Of a stretch of DNA of 64,000 nt, positions 46,762 to 55,932 are shown piece after piece. Positions within the stretch are counted from its first letter, which is position 1; each line of letters begins with the position of its first letter. The DNA lies in contig JACKJP010000003.1 in assembly GCA_020637895.1 (NCBI GenBank), positions 124,001 through 188,000 of the forward strand. Direction: 5' to 3'. The notes beneath the pieces were generated by a model. The model made no database searches. It was not told the origin of the DNA and was given only the letters and a program-made list of their open reading frames with translations. The position numbers were made by a program, and so were the translations under genes. This DNA comes from Rhodobiaceae bacterium. Its GTDB lineage: Bacteria; Pseudomonadota; Alphaproteobacteria; Rhizobiales; Tepidamorphaceae.

Positions 46762-47523
46762 ATGAACAAATATGATCTCAGCGGCCGCAAGGCGGTCATT
46801 ACCGGCGGTGCAACGGGGATTGGCTATGCGACCGCCGAGCGGTTCCTGAAATCTGGCGCGGATGTCGAGATCTGGGCGCGCAATGTGAAGAATCTCGAAG
46901 CTGCGCAGAAGAGCCTCAGCGAATTCGGCAAGGTGACCTTCAACAGTGTCGATGTTTCTGACTGGGATCAGGTGCAGGCCGGGGCTGAAAAGGCGATCAA
47001 GACCCATGGCAAGGTCGATATCCTGTTCAATAATGCCGGTCTTGCGCTCGAAGTCGCGCCGATGCTCGATACGAGCATCGAGAACTGGAAGAACACGATC
47101 GCGATCAACCTGGACAGTGTCTATTATTGCTGCAAGGTCTTCGTGCCCGCGATGGTCGAGCGCGGCTACGGCCGCGTCATCAATACCGCTTCGCAGGCGG
47201 CAAAAGACGGCAACCCCAATCAGGCAGCCTATTCTGCCGCCAAGGCCGGCGTCATGGCGATGACCAAGAGTTTCGGCAAGGAGCTCGCGACGACCGGCGT
47301 GCTGGTCAACTGCATCTGTCCGACCGTGTTCGACACGCCGCTGTTCCGTGAAACGCGTGAAAAGGCGCCGGGTCCGATGCAGGCCTCGATCGACAAGGTG
47401 GCGATGAAGCGTCCCGGTCTGCCCGAAGAGGCGGCAGCGCTGGCGACATGGCTGGCTTCGGAGGATGCCTCGTTCAGCACCGGCTTTACGTTCGACCTTT
47501 CAGGCGGCCGTTCGACCTACTGA
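46762..47523 (+). CDS. Short-chain dehydrogenase/reductase, copy 2
   Basis: Also 253 residues and closely similar to copy 1 over its whole length, with a shared stretch AAYSAAKAGVMAMTKSFGKE and an identical SGGR.TY end. TGGATGIG cofactor motif, FNNAG, and catalytic Ser-Tyr-Lys preserved. GGGAGGGAAAG upstream. The differences are concentrated around the substrate loop (residues 185-215), so the copies may act on related but different substrates or form a mixed tetramer. Confidence 0.9.
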   Translation: MNKYDLSGRKAVITGGATGIGYATAERFLKSGADVEIWARNVKNLEAAQKSLSEFGKVTFNSVDVSDWDQVQAGAEKAIKTHGKVDILFNNAGLALEVAPMLDTSIENWKNTIAINLDSVYYCCKVFVPAMVERGYGRVINTASQAAKDGNPNQAAYSAAKAGVMAMTKSFGKELATTGVLVNCICPTVFDTPLFRETREKAPGPMQASIDKVAMKRPGLPEEAAALATWLASEDASFSTGFTFDLSGGRSTY

Positions 47524-47556
47524 CGGGCCGCATTGGACCGGGAGCAGGGCGGCGGC

Positions 47557-48759
47557 CTATTCCGCCGCCTGCGCCACGGGTTTGATGAGCATCGTTTCGT
47601 TGCCCGGCGCGGGCAGGAGCGGAACAAGCCGCGAAAGAATGAAAGATACTACCGCCATCGCCGCACCGGCGAGGAACACATAGGCCGGGCTGACCAGCCA
47701 CATCAGGCCGAACAGAACGGGTATGAAAACCGCAGCAATGTGGTTGATGGTGAAGGCGACCGCCGCCGTTCCGGCCATGTCCCTGGCGTCGCCGATCTTC
47801 TGGAAGTACGTCTTCACCGCGATCTGCATGGCGAAGAATACGTGGTCGACGACGTACAGAAGGCCGGCGACCCACGGATTTTCAACCACGGCATAGGCAG
47901 TGAATATGACGACGAGACCGGCATATTCGATCCCCATCGCGCGACGCTCGCCCCAGCGTCCGATCAGGCGGCCGATGACCGGCGCCAGGACCATGTTGAT
48001 GGCGCAGTTGACCAGAAACAGCGCCGAGATCGCCGCAACCGAATAGTGGAATTTCTCCACCATCATGAACGCGGCGAAGACGATGAAGATCTGGCGCCGC
48101 GCGCCGGACATGAAGACAAGCGCGTAATAGAGCCAGTAGCGCGGCCTCAGAATGATCTTCTTATGCTGGACATGCTCGTGCTCATAGCGCGGGAAGGTCG
48201 ATGCCAGCAGCGCGACGAGCACGACTGTCACGATGCCGGTATAAAGGAACATCGTCTGATAGGAGAGGTTCAGAACCTTCGAGGCGATGAGGATCGCGCC
48301 ATAGGAAACGAGCTGCGCTGTGGCCGCGACCGAAAGGATGCGTCCCATCGTGGCCGGCGCCTCGGCCTTCGGCAGCCATTGCAACGCCAGCGACTGATTC
48401 ATCGTTTCGTAGTAGTGGAAGCCGGCTGAACTGATGAGCGTTGTCAGCAGGAGGCCGCCCAGAGTGGGCATGAAGCCGGCGGCGGCGACGCCGATGCCCA
48501 GAAATAGCAATGCGACCAGCGCCAGCGTTTGCTCGCGCATGAAGATGATCAGAAAGATCGCGGTGAAGGCGAGAAAACCCGGTATCTCGCGCACCGACTG
48601 GAGAAGGCCGATATCGGCACCGGTGAAACTGGCCTCGGAAACGGCGAAGTTGTTGATCAGAGCCTGCCAGCCTGCCATCGAAAAGGCATTCGCCGCGGCC
48701 ATGACCATCAGGAACGCCGCCGGGCTTTTCCAGTTGATGCTCGAAGCGTATTTTCTCAC
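47557..48759 (-). CDS. MFS transporter
   Basis: 400 residues with twelve hydrophobic segments, an MGRILSVAATAQLVSYGAIL segment in the middle and a His/Lys-rich cytoplasmic loop (PRYEHEHVQHKKIILRPRYW) between the halves. The second half shows NMVLAPVIGRLIGRWGERRA, an MFS A-like motif. Substrate unknown. Convergent with the SDR pair, which may or may not be related in function. Confidence 0.83.
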   Translation of the reverse strand: MRKYASSINWKSPAAFLMVMAAANAFSMAGWQALINNFAVSEASFTGADIGLLQSVREIPGFLAFTAIFLIIFMREQTLALVALLFLGIGVAAAGFMPTLGGLLLTTLISSAGFHYYETMNQSLALQWLPKAEAPATMGRILSVAATAQLVSYGAILIASKVLNLSYQTMFLYTGIVTVVLVALLASTFPRYEHEHVQHKKIILRPRYWLYYALVFMSGARRQIFIVFAAFMMVEKFHYSVAAISALFLVNCAINMVLAPVIGRLIGRWGERRAMGIEYAGLVVIFTAYAVVENPWVAGLLYVVDHVFFAMQIAVKTYFQKIGDARDMAGTAAVAFTINHIAAVFIPVLFGLMWLVSPAYVFLAGAAMAVVSFILSRLVPLLPAPGNETMLIKPVAQAAE

Positions 48760-48935
48760 CCGGCAGGCTCCCTTGCAGGCTTATCGAATGCGGCAAGGGG
48801 AGGTATCAGCCGCCAACGTATACGTCAATTGAGATATAGGCGAGGCTGCCGGAGGCTTTGTGCTAGGTCAAAGAGCCGGCAAATGAAACATGCGAGCGTC
48901 GCGAGCGTCGTTCACGACAACAAAGGAAGCAGGAA

Positions 48936-49352
48936 ATGTTCAAGTCCATTCTGGTGCCGATCGATCTGTCTGATCCGGACTATTACAAGAGCGCCATTTC
49001 GACGGCTGCCGAGATGGCCAAGCGCGACGGCGCGGATCTGCATCTGGTTACGGTACTGCCGGTGATTTCGGGCATGGTCGCCAGTCACGTGCCGGCGGAT
49101 ATCGAGTCGCAGATCACCGATGACGCAAAAAAAGAGATCGAGAAGCTTGCGGGCGCGACAGGCCTATCGAAGGCGAAGGCCTCGGTGCGGCACGGTGCGG
49201 TCTATCATGAGGTGCTGGATGAAGCCGAAAGGATCGGTGCCGATCTCATCGTGATGGGGTCGCATCGTCCGGGTATGGCGACCTACCTGATCGGCTCCAA
49301 CGCGGCGCGGATCGTGCGTCACGCCACCTGCGCTGTGCTCGTATTGCGCTAG
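48936..49352 (+). CDS. Universal stress protein (UspA family)
   Basis: 138 residues. Starts FKSILVPIDLSDPDYYKSAI and ends with the nucleotide-binding signature MGSHRPGMATYLIGSNAARIVRHATCAVLVLR, i.e. G-2x-G-9x-G-(S/T)-type, so probably an ATP-binding member. GGAAGCAGGAA upstream. Single gene. Confidence 0.93.
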   Translation: MFKSILVPIDLSDPDYYKSAISTAAEMAKRDGADLHLVTVLPVISGMVASHVPADIESQITDDAKKEIEKLAGATGLSKAKASVRHGAVYHEVLDEAERIGADLIVMGSHRPGMATYLIGSNAARIVRHATCAVLVLR

Positions 49353-49353
49353 C

Positions 49354-49379
49354 CCGGCCCGAAAGCGGGGGCGGGCCGG
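49354..49379 (+). terminator. Hairpin after the usp gene
   Basis: 8-bp stem CCGGCCCG / CGGGCCGG (49354-49361 and 49372-49379) directly after the stop codon, without a clear T run. Weak support as an intrinsic terminator. Confidence 0.3.
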
Positions 49380-49405
49380 TGCCCGCGCCCCGTTTCCGGA
49401 ATTGT

Positions 49406-50062
49406 TCAGGCGCCGCTTGTCTCAGGGCGGATAACCGCCTGCATCATCGATATGGGGCGCGTTACCCGGCACACATGACGCTTGCCATGCGGACCGCAGC
49501 TATTGCCTGAAATTGCGACGTATTTCGTCTTTTCCGCGTTGGCCCAGCCAGCGAATATCTCGACATGGCCACCGCCCTTGCGATGGCGATAGATGAGGTC
49601 GCCAGGACGAGCGGAAGATTTTGAGACCTTGGGGCCGTATTTGAACGCTGCTGAGGAATGCAGCGAATTGACTGTCTTGTAGCCGGCCTTCTCCATGGCA
49701 AGCTTGACGAAGGCCATGCACCAGAGTGTCGAGCGGCCGGTCGGATTGCCTCCGATATAGTTGCTTGCAACCGATACGAGGCGGCTGGATGCGCCGAAAG
49801 CTGCGGTCTGTTGTGTGGGCTGCAGGGGTTTGGACGGGTCTGCGGCGTTGGCAACCGTCTTGTTGCGGCCGGATTTTGCGACCTTTGCGCTCCGGGACCT
49901 GTCTTTCGCGGCCGAATTTTCGGATTTTGCGGTTTTCTCGATGCCGGTCCCTGAGGGCGGGACCAGGTCTGCAGGATCTGCCGAAGCCGGCATTCCGGCC
50001 AAAGTCAAAAGAATAGCTCCAAGCGCGATGATCGTCGCGCCGCGGGTGAAGCAGCGTGTCAT
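49406..50062 (-). CDS. Secreted cysteine-peptidase-like (NlpC/CHAP-type, TIGR02594-like) protein
   Basis: 218 residues. Signal peptide of about 28 residues (TIIALGAILLTLAGMPASA), then a Ser/Lys/Ala-rich linker to about residue 80, then a domain with the nucleophile Cys in STLWCMAFVKLAMEKAGY, PGDLIYRHRKGGGHVEIFAGW with the catalytic His, and a C-terminal GNSCGPHGKRHVCRVTRP. Order and spacing fit CHAP/NlpC-type amidases that trim peptidoglycan. Single gene on the minus strand. Confidence 0.75.
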   Translation of the reverse strand: MTRCFTRGATIIALGAILLTLAGMPASADPADLVPPSGTGIEKTAKSENSAAKDRSRSAKVAKSGRNKTVANAADPSKPLQPTQQTAAFGASSRLVSVASNYIGGNPTGRSTLWCMAFVKLAMEKAGYKTVNSLHSSAAFKYGPKVSKSSARPGDLIYRHRKGGGHVEIFAGWANAEKTKYVAISGNSCGPHGKRHVCRVTRPISMMQAVIRPETSGA

Positions 50063-50371
50063 TCGTGTTCCCGTTCTTTTAGAAGCTGATACGCGCCCGG
50101 CCGAGGCAAGGCTGTGGCCGGCAGATCGTCGCGGTGCTCCGCGAGCCGGTCATGGGCGCTGACAGCAGTTTAAAATAACTCCGGTTTTCCCCGACTGCCG
50201 ATTACGGCTGCGTCACGGATTGTCGATTTCAGTCCTCGGTTGGCCGGAGTAAAGCCTTGGGAATGTGGCCGAAAATGGCGAAGGTTCCATCAAAAACCTT
50301 TGCCGTTTGTTGCATTGCAGCAAATGTGGCGGAGCTGGCGCTACGTTTTCAGGGCAAATCGGCCGTGCGGA
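50063..50371. other. Intergenic region
   Basis: 309 bases between two minus-strand genes. Near 50280-50330 a TTTGC / GCAAA pairing read on the minus strand followed by TTTTT could terminate the methyltransferase gene. Otherwise no feature I can support. Confidence 0.35.
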
Positions 50372-51514
50372 TCACGATTGCGGCGATATCTGGGGGCCTG
50401 CCTGCCATATTCTGACCCTGTAGGGGGACAGAAGGCGGATGCGCCAGTCCTTGATTCCTCGTGCGCGGAAGAAGGGCGCCTGGCGAAATGGCATATCGTG
50501 GCGCGGGTCGACATAGACCAGCGTTATCTGCTGACCGGCGGTCGCGCGTTCCGCAAGGCGCGCAGCCACCCGCAGGATAAAGCGGTCTGTTGCAGGGTTG
50601 AACATCCAGATCACAAGCGGTCCATCGGGAAGTTTGGCGCGCAGTATGCTGTCGCGTACATAATCGACTTCACGGCAGGCCATGTGCGAGCGTGGCCAGT
50701 GCATGAGATTCTGCTCGGCATCCTCGTGCAGTGACGGGCTGATTTCGATGCCGAGACAACGCATGAACGGACGGCGCGCCGCCTCAAGCACCACGCGACC
50801 CTTGCCGGCGCCGAAATCGACAAAGCTCGTGCGCTCATAATCGGGGTTCAGTTCGTCGAGGACCCAACCGAGTAGGGCGCGTGGCGTTGCCCGGTAGCCA
50901 TAGGCCGAAGCGCGGTCCGGATCGTCAAACGCTTCACCGCCAAGGCCCGTGAAACCGGCCGTGGAGATAAATTCATTGCGGCCGCCGGCGCGATCGCCGA
51001 ACAACCGGTGCGCGAAAAGCAGCAATCTTGCAAACGCAGAAGGTCCCGCGGTACGCGGCACGCGCGCCGGGACGGCCGAGCCTTGAGCCGGCGCCGCGGA
51101 CTTCTGGCCTGTCGGTTTTGCTGCGGCCGATCTGCTGTCAGCTTCGTCGAGCCTGACCGGCGCTTTCCTGGAGGCCGTGGATGTCGTTTCAGCCGGCTTC
51201 CCACTGGGAGCATTCGGTCTGGTCTTTACGGCGGCCGCAGCTTTCCCGCCGTCTTTCGACTTGACGGGAGATGCAGCTCTTGCCGCCGCTTTCGCCTTTG
51301 CAGTTGCAGTTGTCTTCTGTTTGGTTGCCTGACCCGCCTTTTTTGCTGTTCCGGCTCTGGTCGTCGACTTCCGCTTCGAGGCAGACTCATCCGCGCCTGA
51401 GACTGTTTCGGCATGCCCTTGAGGGCGCGCGGTGCGTTTCGCTCGCGGCCGCGCGGAAGGGGCCGCTGTCGTAGCTTCAGCCGGGACCGGCGACCCGGCG
51501 TCCTCGGTTTTCAT
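50372..51514 (-). CDS. Class I methyltransferase with histone-H1-like N-terminal tail
   Basis: 380 residues. The first ~160 are extremely rich in Lys, Ala, Thr, Ser and Pro (AKKAGQATKQKTTATAKAKA and similar), like bacterial H1-type nucleoid proteins. The C-terminal ~200 form a SAM-binding fold: motif I TSFVDFGAGKGRVVLEAARR, then CLGIEISPSLHEDAEQNL and a post-motif MFNPATDRFILR. Substrate unknown; the basic tail suggests nucleic-acid or polyanion contact. Start ATG 51514 overlaps the stop of the upstream VWA gene by four bases. Confidence 0.75.
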   Translation of the reverse strand: MKTEDAGSPVPAEATTAAPSARPRAKRTARPQGHAETVSGADESASKRKSTTRAGTAKKAGQATKQKTTATAKAKAAARAASPVKSKDGGKAAAAVKTRPNAPSGKPAETTSTASRKAPVRLDEADSRSAAAKPTGQKSAAPAQGSAVPARVPRTAGPSAFARLLLFAHRLFGDRAGGRNEFISTAGFTGLGGEAFDDPDRASAYGYRATPRALLGWVLDELNPDYERTSFVDFGAGKGRVVLEAARRPFMRCLGIEISPSLHEDAEQNLMHWPRSHMACREVDYVRDSILRAKLPDGPLVIWMFNPATDRFILRVAARLAERATAGQQITLVYVDPRHDMPFRQAPFFRARGIKDWRIRLLSPYRVRIWQAGPQISPQS

Positions 51515-52689
51515 CGCACCAGTTCCCGCATCGCGTTTTCGAGGCCGCTGATCGTCAGCGGATACATCCGGTCGGAGAATAGCTGGCGGATCATCTGGAT
51601 CGACTGGGTGTAGTTCCAGTTCTGCTCGGCAACCGGGTTCAGCCATACGCAGTGGCTGTAAACATCGGTCATACGCTTCAGCCAGACGGCGCCCGCCTCT
51701 TCGTTCATATGCTCGACGGAACCGCCCGGCTGGGTAACCTCATAGGGGCTCATCGAAGCATCGCCGACGAAAATGACCTTGTAGTCGCTGCCGTATTTGT
51801 GGAGGACATCCCAGGTCTTGGTCTGGTCGCTCCAGCGGCGCTTGTTATCCTTCCAGACGCCTTCATACAGGCAATTGTGGAAGTAGAAATATTCCATGAC
51901 CTTGAATTCATTCTTGGCCGCTGAAAACAGCTCCTCGACCTGCTGGATATGCCAGTCCATCGAGCCGCCATTGTCGAAGAAAATCAGCACCTTGACGGAG
52001 TTTCGCCGTTCGGGGCGAAATTGCAGGTCCAGCCATCCCTGATGGGCCGTGCGCTTGATCGTCCCATCGAGGTCGAGTTCGTCCGGAGCGCCCGAGCGTG
52101 CGAATTTGCGCAGCTTGCGCAGCGCCATCTTGATGTTGCGCGTGCCCAGTTCCCGGCTGTCGTCGAGGTCCTTGTATTCCCGCTTGTCCCAGACCTTGAC
52201 CGCGGAAAAATTACGGTTCTTCAGCTGGCCTATGCGTACGCCCTGCGGGTTGTAGCCATGCGCGCCAAAGGGGGAGGTGCCAGCCGTGCCAATCCATTTG
52301 TTGCCGCCCTGATGACGGCCCTTCTGCTCCTCGAGACGCTTCTTCAGCGTTTCCATAAGCTCTTCCCAACCGCCCAGCGCCTCGATCTGCTTTTTCTCCT
52401 CATCGGTAAGGTGGAGTTCGGCGAGCTTGCGGAGCCATTCCTCGGGAATATTGGCGGTGTCCAGTCCATCGCCCAGCGAAGCCAGACCCTTGAAGACCTT
52501 GCCGAAGACCCGATCGAACTTGTCGATATTACGCTCGTCCTTCACCAGGCAGGCACGGGCGAGATAGTAGAAATCTTCCGGCTTCTGATTGGCCAGATCG
52601 TGATCGAGCGCGTCGAGCATCATCAGGTATTCGCGCAGCGATACCGGCAGCCCCGCCGATTTCAGTTCTGTGAAGAAATGCACGAACAT
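51511..52689 (-). CDS. VWA-domain protein, CoxE-like
   Basis: 392 residues. The N-terminus MFVHFFTELKSAGLPVSLRE and the C-terminal VWA domain (KVLIFFDNGGSMDWHIQQVE, a DxGGS-type MIDAS) identify the CoxE/COG3552 family. These proteins usually work with a MoxR-type AAA+ ATPase to insert metals or remodel complexes; no MoxR gene is next to it. Translationally coupled to the downstream methyltransferase. Confidence 0.86.
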   Translation of the reverse strand: MFVHFFTELKSAGLPVSLREYLMMLDALDHDLANQKPEDFYYLARACLVKDERNIDKFDRVFGKVFKGLASLGDGLDTANIPEEWLRKLAELHLTDEEKKQIEALGGWEELMETLKKRLEEQKGRHQGGNKWIGTAGTSPFGAHGYNPQGVRIGQLKNRNFSAVKVWDKREYKDLDDSRELGTRNIKMALRKLRKFARSGAPDELDLDGTIKRTAHQGWLDLQFRPERRNSVKVLIFFDNGGSMDWHIQQVEELFSAAKNEFKVMEYFYFHNCLYEGVWKDNKRRWSDQTKTWDVLHKYGSDYKVIFVGDASMSPYEVTQPGGSVEHMNEEAGAVWLKRMTDVYSHCVWLNPVAEQNWNYTQSIQMIRQLFSDRMYPLTISGLENAMRELVR

Positions 52690-52781
52690 GGGTGCTGCGC
52701 CTTCGCAAGTTGGGAGTTTGATCTCATTTAAGTGTCATATCGCGCTGCAACGTGCAACGCCCCGACTCCGTACAGACACCG

Positions 52782-53837
52782 TCAGTTCTTGCTCTTTTCG
52801 GCTTCAGCCGCCGCCTTGTCTGCGCCGGCGATAAGGTCCCGTGCCAGGTCCGAGATGCCGGGCGGCTTGAGGCCGGCAAAGGGCATCGGACGGCAGACCT
52901 CAATCGCCGCAAGGCCAACCCTCGCCGTCATCATGCCGTTGAACAGGCCTTCGCCCAGCCTGGCGGAGAGCCTTGCCGCCAGCCCGTGGCCGACAAGTTG
53001 CTGGACGATTGCATCCGACATCGCAATCCCGCCCGTCACCGTCAGATGCAGTCCGATCCGGCGCAGCAACCCGAGAAAGGCCAGTCCGCTCGGCCGGCCG
53101 CCATAGACCTCGGCGATACGTCGCGAAAGTCGCGTGACCTCGAAAAGGACGAAGACAAGATCGACGATGGCACGGGGCGAAATGGCAGTCAGCACCGAAA
53201 CGCGCTTGGCCGATGCGCGCACCAGCGCACGCGCGGCTTCATCCGGCCCCGACAGCAGATCTCGTTCGACCAGCATGACGAGGTCGCGGGCATCGATGAT
53301 TTCGTCAAGATGCGCGCCGGCGAGGGTACGCGCTCGCGCCATGTCGGGGCGGTCCGCGAAATGGGCGATCATGGCGCGAGCGACGCCGATCGCCGCGCGC
53401 CTGTCGCCGCCTGCCGCTGCGGCGGCCGCGTCGTCGCGCAGGCGTGCGATATGGCCGAGGCGGAAAAACGCGAAGATTTCCCGTGCGAGCAGGCCGATGA
53501 CGCCGATGCCGGCGAGGCCGGCAAGAGAGAGCGCCATCCAACCCAGCCAGTTTGAACGCGCGAACATGTTTTCAACGAGGCTCCAGCCCCACGCGGTGAG
53601 CGCCATGGAAACAAGACCGCCAAGGCCGGCAATCAGCAACTTCACGAATGGCAGGCGACGACGGCGCGGCGGCGCCATTCTCAGTGCCGGCGGTGCGGGC
53701 TCCGGCGGCGGCGGCGTCTCGATGATCGTCGGGCGGCGCGGCGCTCTTGAACGTGCCGCGGTCCGCTCGGCCGCAGGAGCAGAAGGGGCGTCCTCAATGG
53801 AGAAGGCTTCCGGTCGACGCCGGTTCTCGACGGTCAT
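52782..53837 (-). CDS. YcjF-like membrane protein (DUF697/TIGR01620)
   Basis: 351 residues. A Pro/Arg-rich cytoplasmic N-terminus (TIIETPPPPEPAPPALRMAP) precedes two adjacent membrane helices (KLLIAGLGGLVSMALTAWGW and LGWMALSLAGLAGIGVIGLL), then a long helical domain with a third hydrophobic region (ISPRAIVDLVFVLFEVTRLS; LGLLRRIGLHLTVTGGIAMS). YcjF accompanies YcjX in enterobacterial phage-shock/psp neighbourhoods. Start overlaps the stop of the YcjX gene (ATGA). Confidence 0.85.
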   Translation of the reverse strand: MTVENRRRPEAFSIEDAPSAPAAERTAARSRAPRRPTIIETPPPPEPAPPALRMAPPRRRRLPFVKLLIAGLGGLVSMALTAWGWSLVENMFARSNWLGWMALSLAGLAGIGVIGLLAREIFAFFRLGHIARLRDDAAAAAAGGDRRAAIGVARAMIAHFADRPDMARARTLAGAHLDEIIDARDLVMLVERDLLSGPDEAARALVRASAKRVSVLTAISPRAIVDLVFVLFEVTRLSRRIAEVYGGRPSGLAFLGLLRRIGLHLTVTGGIAMSDAIVQQLVGHGLAARLSARLGEGLFNGMMTARVGLAAIEVCRPMPFAGLKPPGISDLARDLIAGADKAAAEAEKSKN

Positions 53838-55339
53838 CTCAGACGGTCTCCGATCAGAAATTGCAGGGCCCTGTCGAGGCGGATGTGGGGCAGATGATAA
53901 ACGCCGCCTTGGGCGGGCGTCACGAGCGGTGGGCGGAAGCGGACGTATCGATAATCGCCATCGATATCAGGTTCAGCGGGGTGAGAATTTGATTCAACGG
54001 CTTCAGAAAGTGATTCAACTTGCTGGAAAAGTGATTCCGGATTTTCCGGCAAGTCACCGGGAAATATGGCGATTTCCTTTTCACCGTTGAATGCCTTGCG
54101 GCCGAGCCGCTGACCCTGTTCGGGAATGCCGATCACACAGGGAAGGCTTTCGTTGTCCTTGACGACGGTGCCTTCCCTTGTTGCGCGAACGGCCGCGAGC
54201 GCCGCAGCTTCGACCTCCGCACCAGCGAATTCCGCGCGTTCGATGGCGCGCGACGTCAGGCGACGGAGGATAGCCTGCAGCCGGTCGTGATCGGCAGACG
54301 CAACGTGGTCTGCCTTGGTCGCGGCGAAGAGAATTCGATCGATGCGGCGGGCGAATATGCGCGACAGCAAACTGTTGGCGCCCGGGCGGAACGCGACGAG
54401 AATTTCGGCTAGCGCGGTCTCCAGATCTGCGATTGCCGCCGGTCCGGCATTTAGCGCCTGAAGTGCATCGACGAGTACGATCTGCCGGTCGAGGCGGGCG
54501 AAATGATCGCGGAAAAATGGCTTTACGATCTTCTCGCGGTAGGCGTCATAACGGCGCGCCATCATCGCATGAAGCGATCCGGACACGGCGCGCTGACCGG
54601 GCTGAATATCGAGCGGAGCGAAAGTGAGTGCCGGTGAGCCCTCTAGATCGCCCGGCATCATAAACCGTCCGGGCGGCAGGGCGGAGAGCGCATGACGCTC
54701 GTCCCGCGCCGCGGCGAGGTATGCGGTAAACCGCGCAGCCGCCTCGCGTGCGTCGGATTCGATGGCAGGTGCGGCGGCATCCAGCCCTGCAAGGAGCGCG
54801 TGCCAGGGCGCGGCAAGTTCGGCGCGCGGACCTTCCCGGCTCATCGCGACGGTGCGTGCCGACCATTCGGCATAGTCCAGGCCGAGCAGGGGCAGGTCGA
54901 GCAGCCATTCTCCGGGATAGTCGACAATATCCAGCGTAAGTTGACCGCCTGAAAGCGTGCGGCCGAAAAGACTCGCGGATTCATAGCGGATCACGATGCG
55001 AAGCTCGGCGATCCTGCGCGTCGATTCAGGCCAATGCCTGTCGTTTCCGGATGTCAGGGCCGCAAGGTGCTCTTCATAGGCGAAGCGGGGTACCGCATCG
55101 TCCGGCTGCGGTTCCAGATGGGCTCTGGCCAACCGGCCGGAAGCATAGGGTTCGAACAGCGGTAGCCGCCCGCCAGAAAGCAGCGCGTTGACCAGCGCCG
55201 TGATGAAGACGGTCTTGCCGGAGCGCGCAAGACCGGTCACGCCGAGCCGCAATGTCGGCTCGACGATATCGCTGGCGTAGTCCGCGATATTGGCGGCAAT
55301 CAGCCTTGCGTCGTCGAACAGGTCACCGATACCGGCCAT
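53834..55339 (-). CDS. YcjX-like GTP-binding protein (DUF463)
   Basis: 501 residues, a dynamin-like/YcjX NTPase. P-loop GVTGLARSGKTVFITALVNALL near residue 35, the GERLLD-type segment LDIVDYPGEWLLDLPLLGLD (DxxG region), and ATKADHV (the (N/T)KxD specificity motif). Full family length. In E. coli ycjXF belong to the psp regulon; here no pspABC is in view. Operon with ycjF. Confidence 0.9.
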   Translation of the reverse strand: MAGIGDLFDDARLIAANIADYASDIVEPTLRLGVTGLARSGKTVFITALVNALLSGGRLPLFEPYASGRLARAHLEPQPDDAVPRFAYEEHLAALTSGNDRHWPESTRRIAELRIVIRYESASLFGRTLSGGQLTLDIVDYPGEWLLDLPLLGLDYAEWSARTVAMSREGPRAELAAPWHALLAGLDAAAPAIESDAREAAARFTAYLAAARDERHALSALPPGRFMMPGDLEGSPALTFAPLDIQPGQRAVSGSLHAMMARRYDAYREKIVKPFFRDHFARLDRQIVLVDALQALNAGPAAIADLETALAEILVAFRPGANSLLSRIFARRIDRILFAATKADHVASADHDRLQAILRRLTSRAIERAEFAGAEVEAAALAAVRATREGTVVKDNESLPCVIGIPEQGQRLGRKAFNGEKEIAIFPGDLPENPESLFQQVESLSEAVESNSHPAEPDIDGDYRYVRFRPPLVTPAQGGVYHLPHIRLDRALQFLIGDRLR

Positions 55340-55409
55340 GCCTCTCCCGGCTCATTGATTCAAGGTCGTCGTCAATATGGGGGCTTGCTACGTCTATTGA
55401 AATGGACCG

Positions 55410-55928
55410 CTATTCTTCCGACAGTTCGGCCGGCGTCATGAACATCGCCAGATAGCCGGCGCCCGGCACGCAATCGGCAAATCGCGGGGCGTCGATGTCG
55501 ATGACGGCGATGGCGGCGGTCGGAAAGCGCGCGTGCAGACGCGACATATGCTGGTCGGGTCCGCGTCCGGCGAGCAGCATGGCGAGCTCGTGGGTAGCCG
55601 GATTGTGTCCGATCAACATCAGGGTCTCCGCATCGCCGCCTTCCTGCACGGCCTGATAGTAGCCGCCGGCCTCCGCTTCGTAGAGCCGGCGCGACAGACG
55701 GATATCGATCTCGCCGTCAAAATGATCGAGCAGGCAGGCAAGGGTCTGCCGGGTGCGGAGCGCGGCCGAGCATACGATCCGCTGCGGAACGAGGCCCTGG
55801 GCTGCGCACCATTCGCCCATGCGAGGGGCGGCGGCACGGCCGCGTGCGTTGAGCGGCCGGTCGATATCGTGCTTGCCGGATTGCGACCAGTCGGACTTTG
55901 CGTGGCGCATAAGGATCAGACGAGGCAT
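55410..55928 (-). CDS. SixA-like histidine phosphatase
   Basis: 172 residues with the phosphoglycerate-mutase-like fold. LILMRHAKSDW carries the catalytic RHG-like motif (RHAKSDW is the SixA form), VCSAALRTRQTLACLL the conserved Arg, and LMLIGHNPATHELAMLL the second His. SixA proteins remove phosphate from phosphohistidine in Hpt domains; an Hpt protein is encoded 10 kb away, but no link is shown. Confidence 0.88.
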   Translation of the reverse strand: MPRLILMRHAKSDWSQSGKHDIDRPLNARGRAAAPRMGEWCAAQGLVPQRIVCSAALRTRQTLACLLDHFDGEIDIRLSRRLYEAEAGGYYQAVQEGGDAETLMLIGHNPATHELAMLLAGRGPDQHMSRLHARFPTAAIAVIDIDAPRFADCVPGAGYLAMFMTPAELSEE

Positions 55929-55932
55929 GAGG

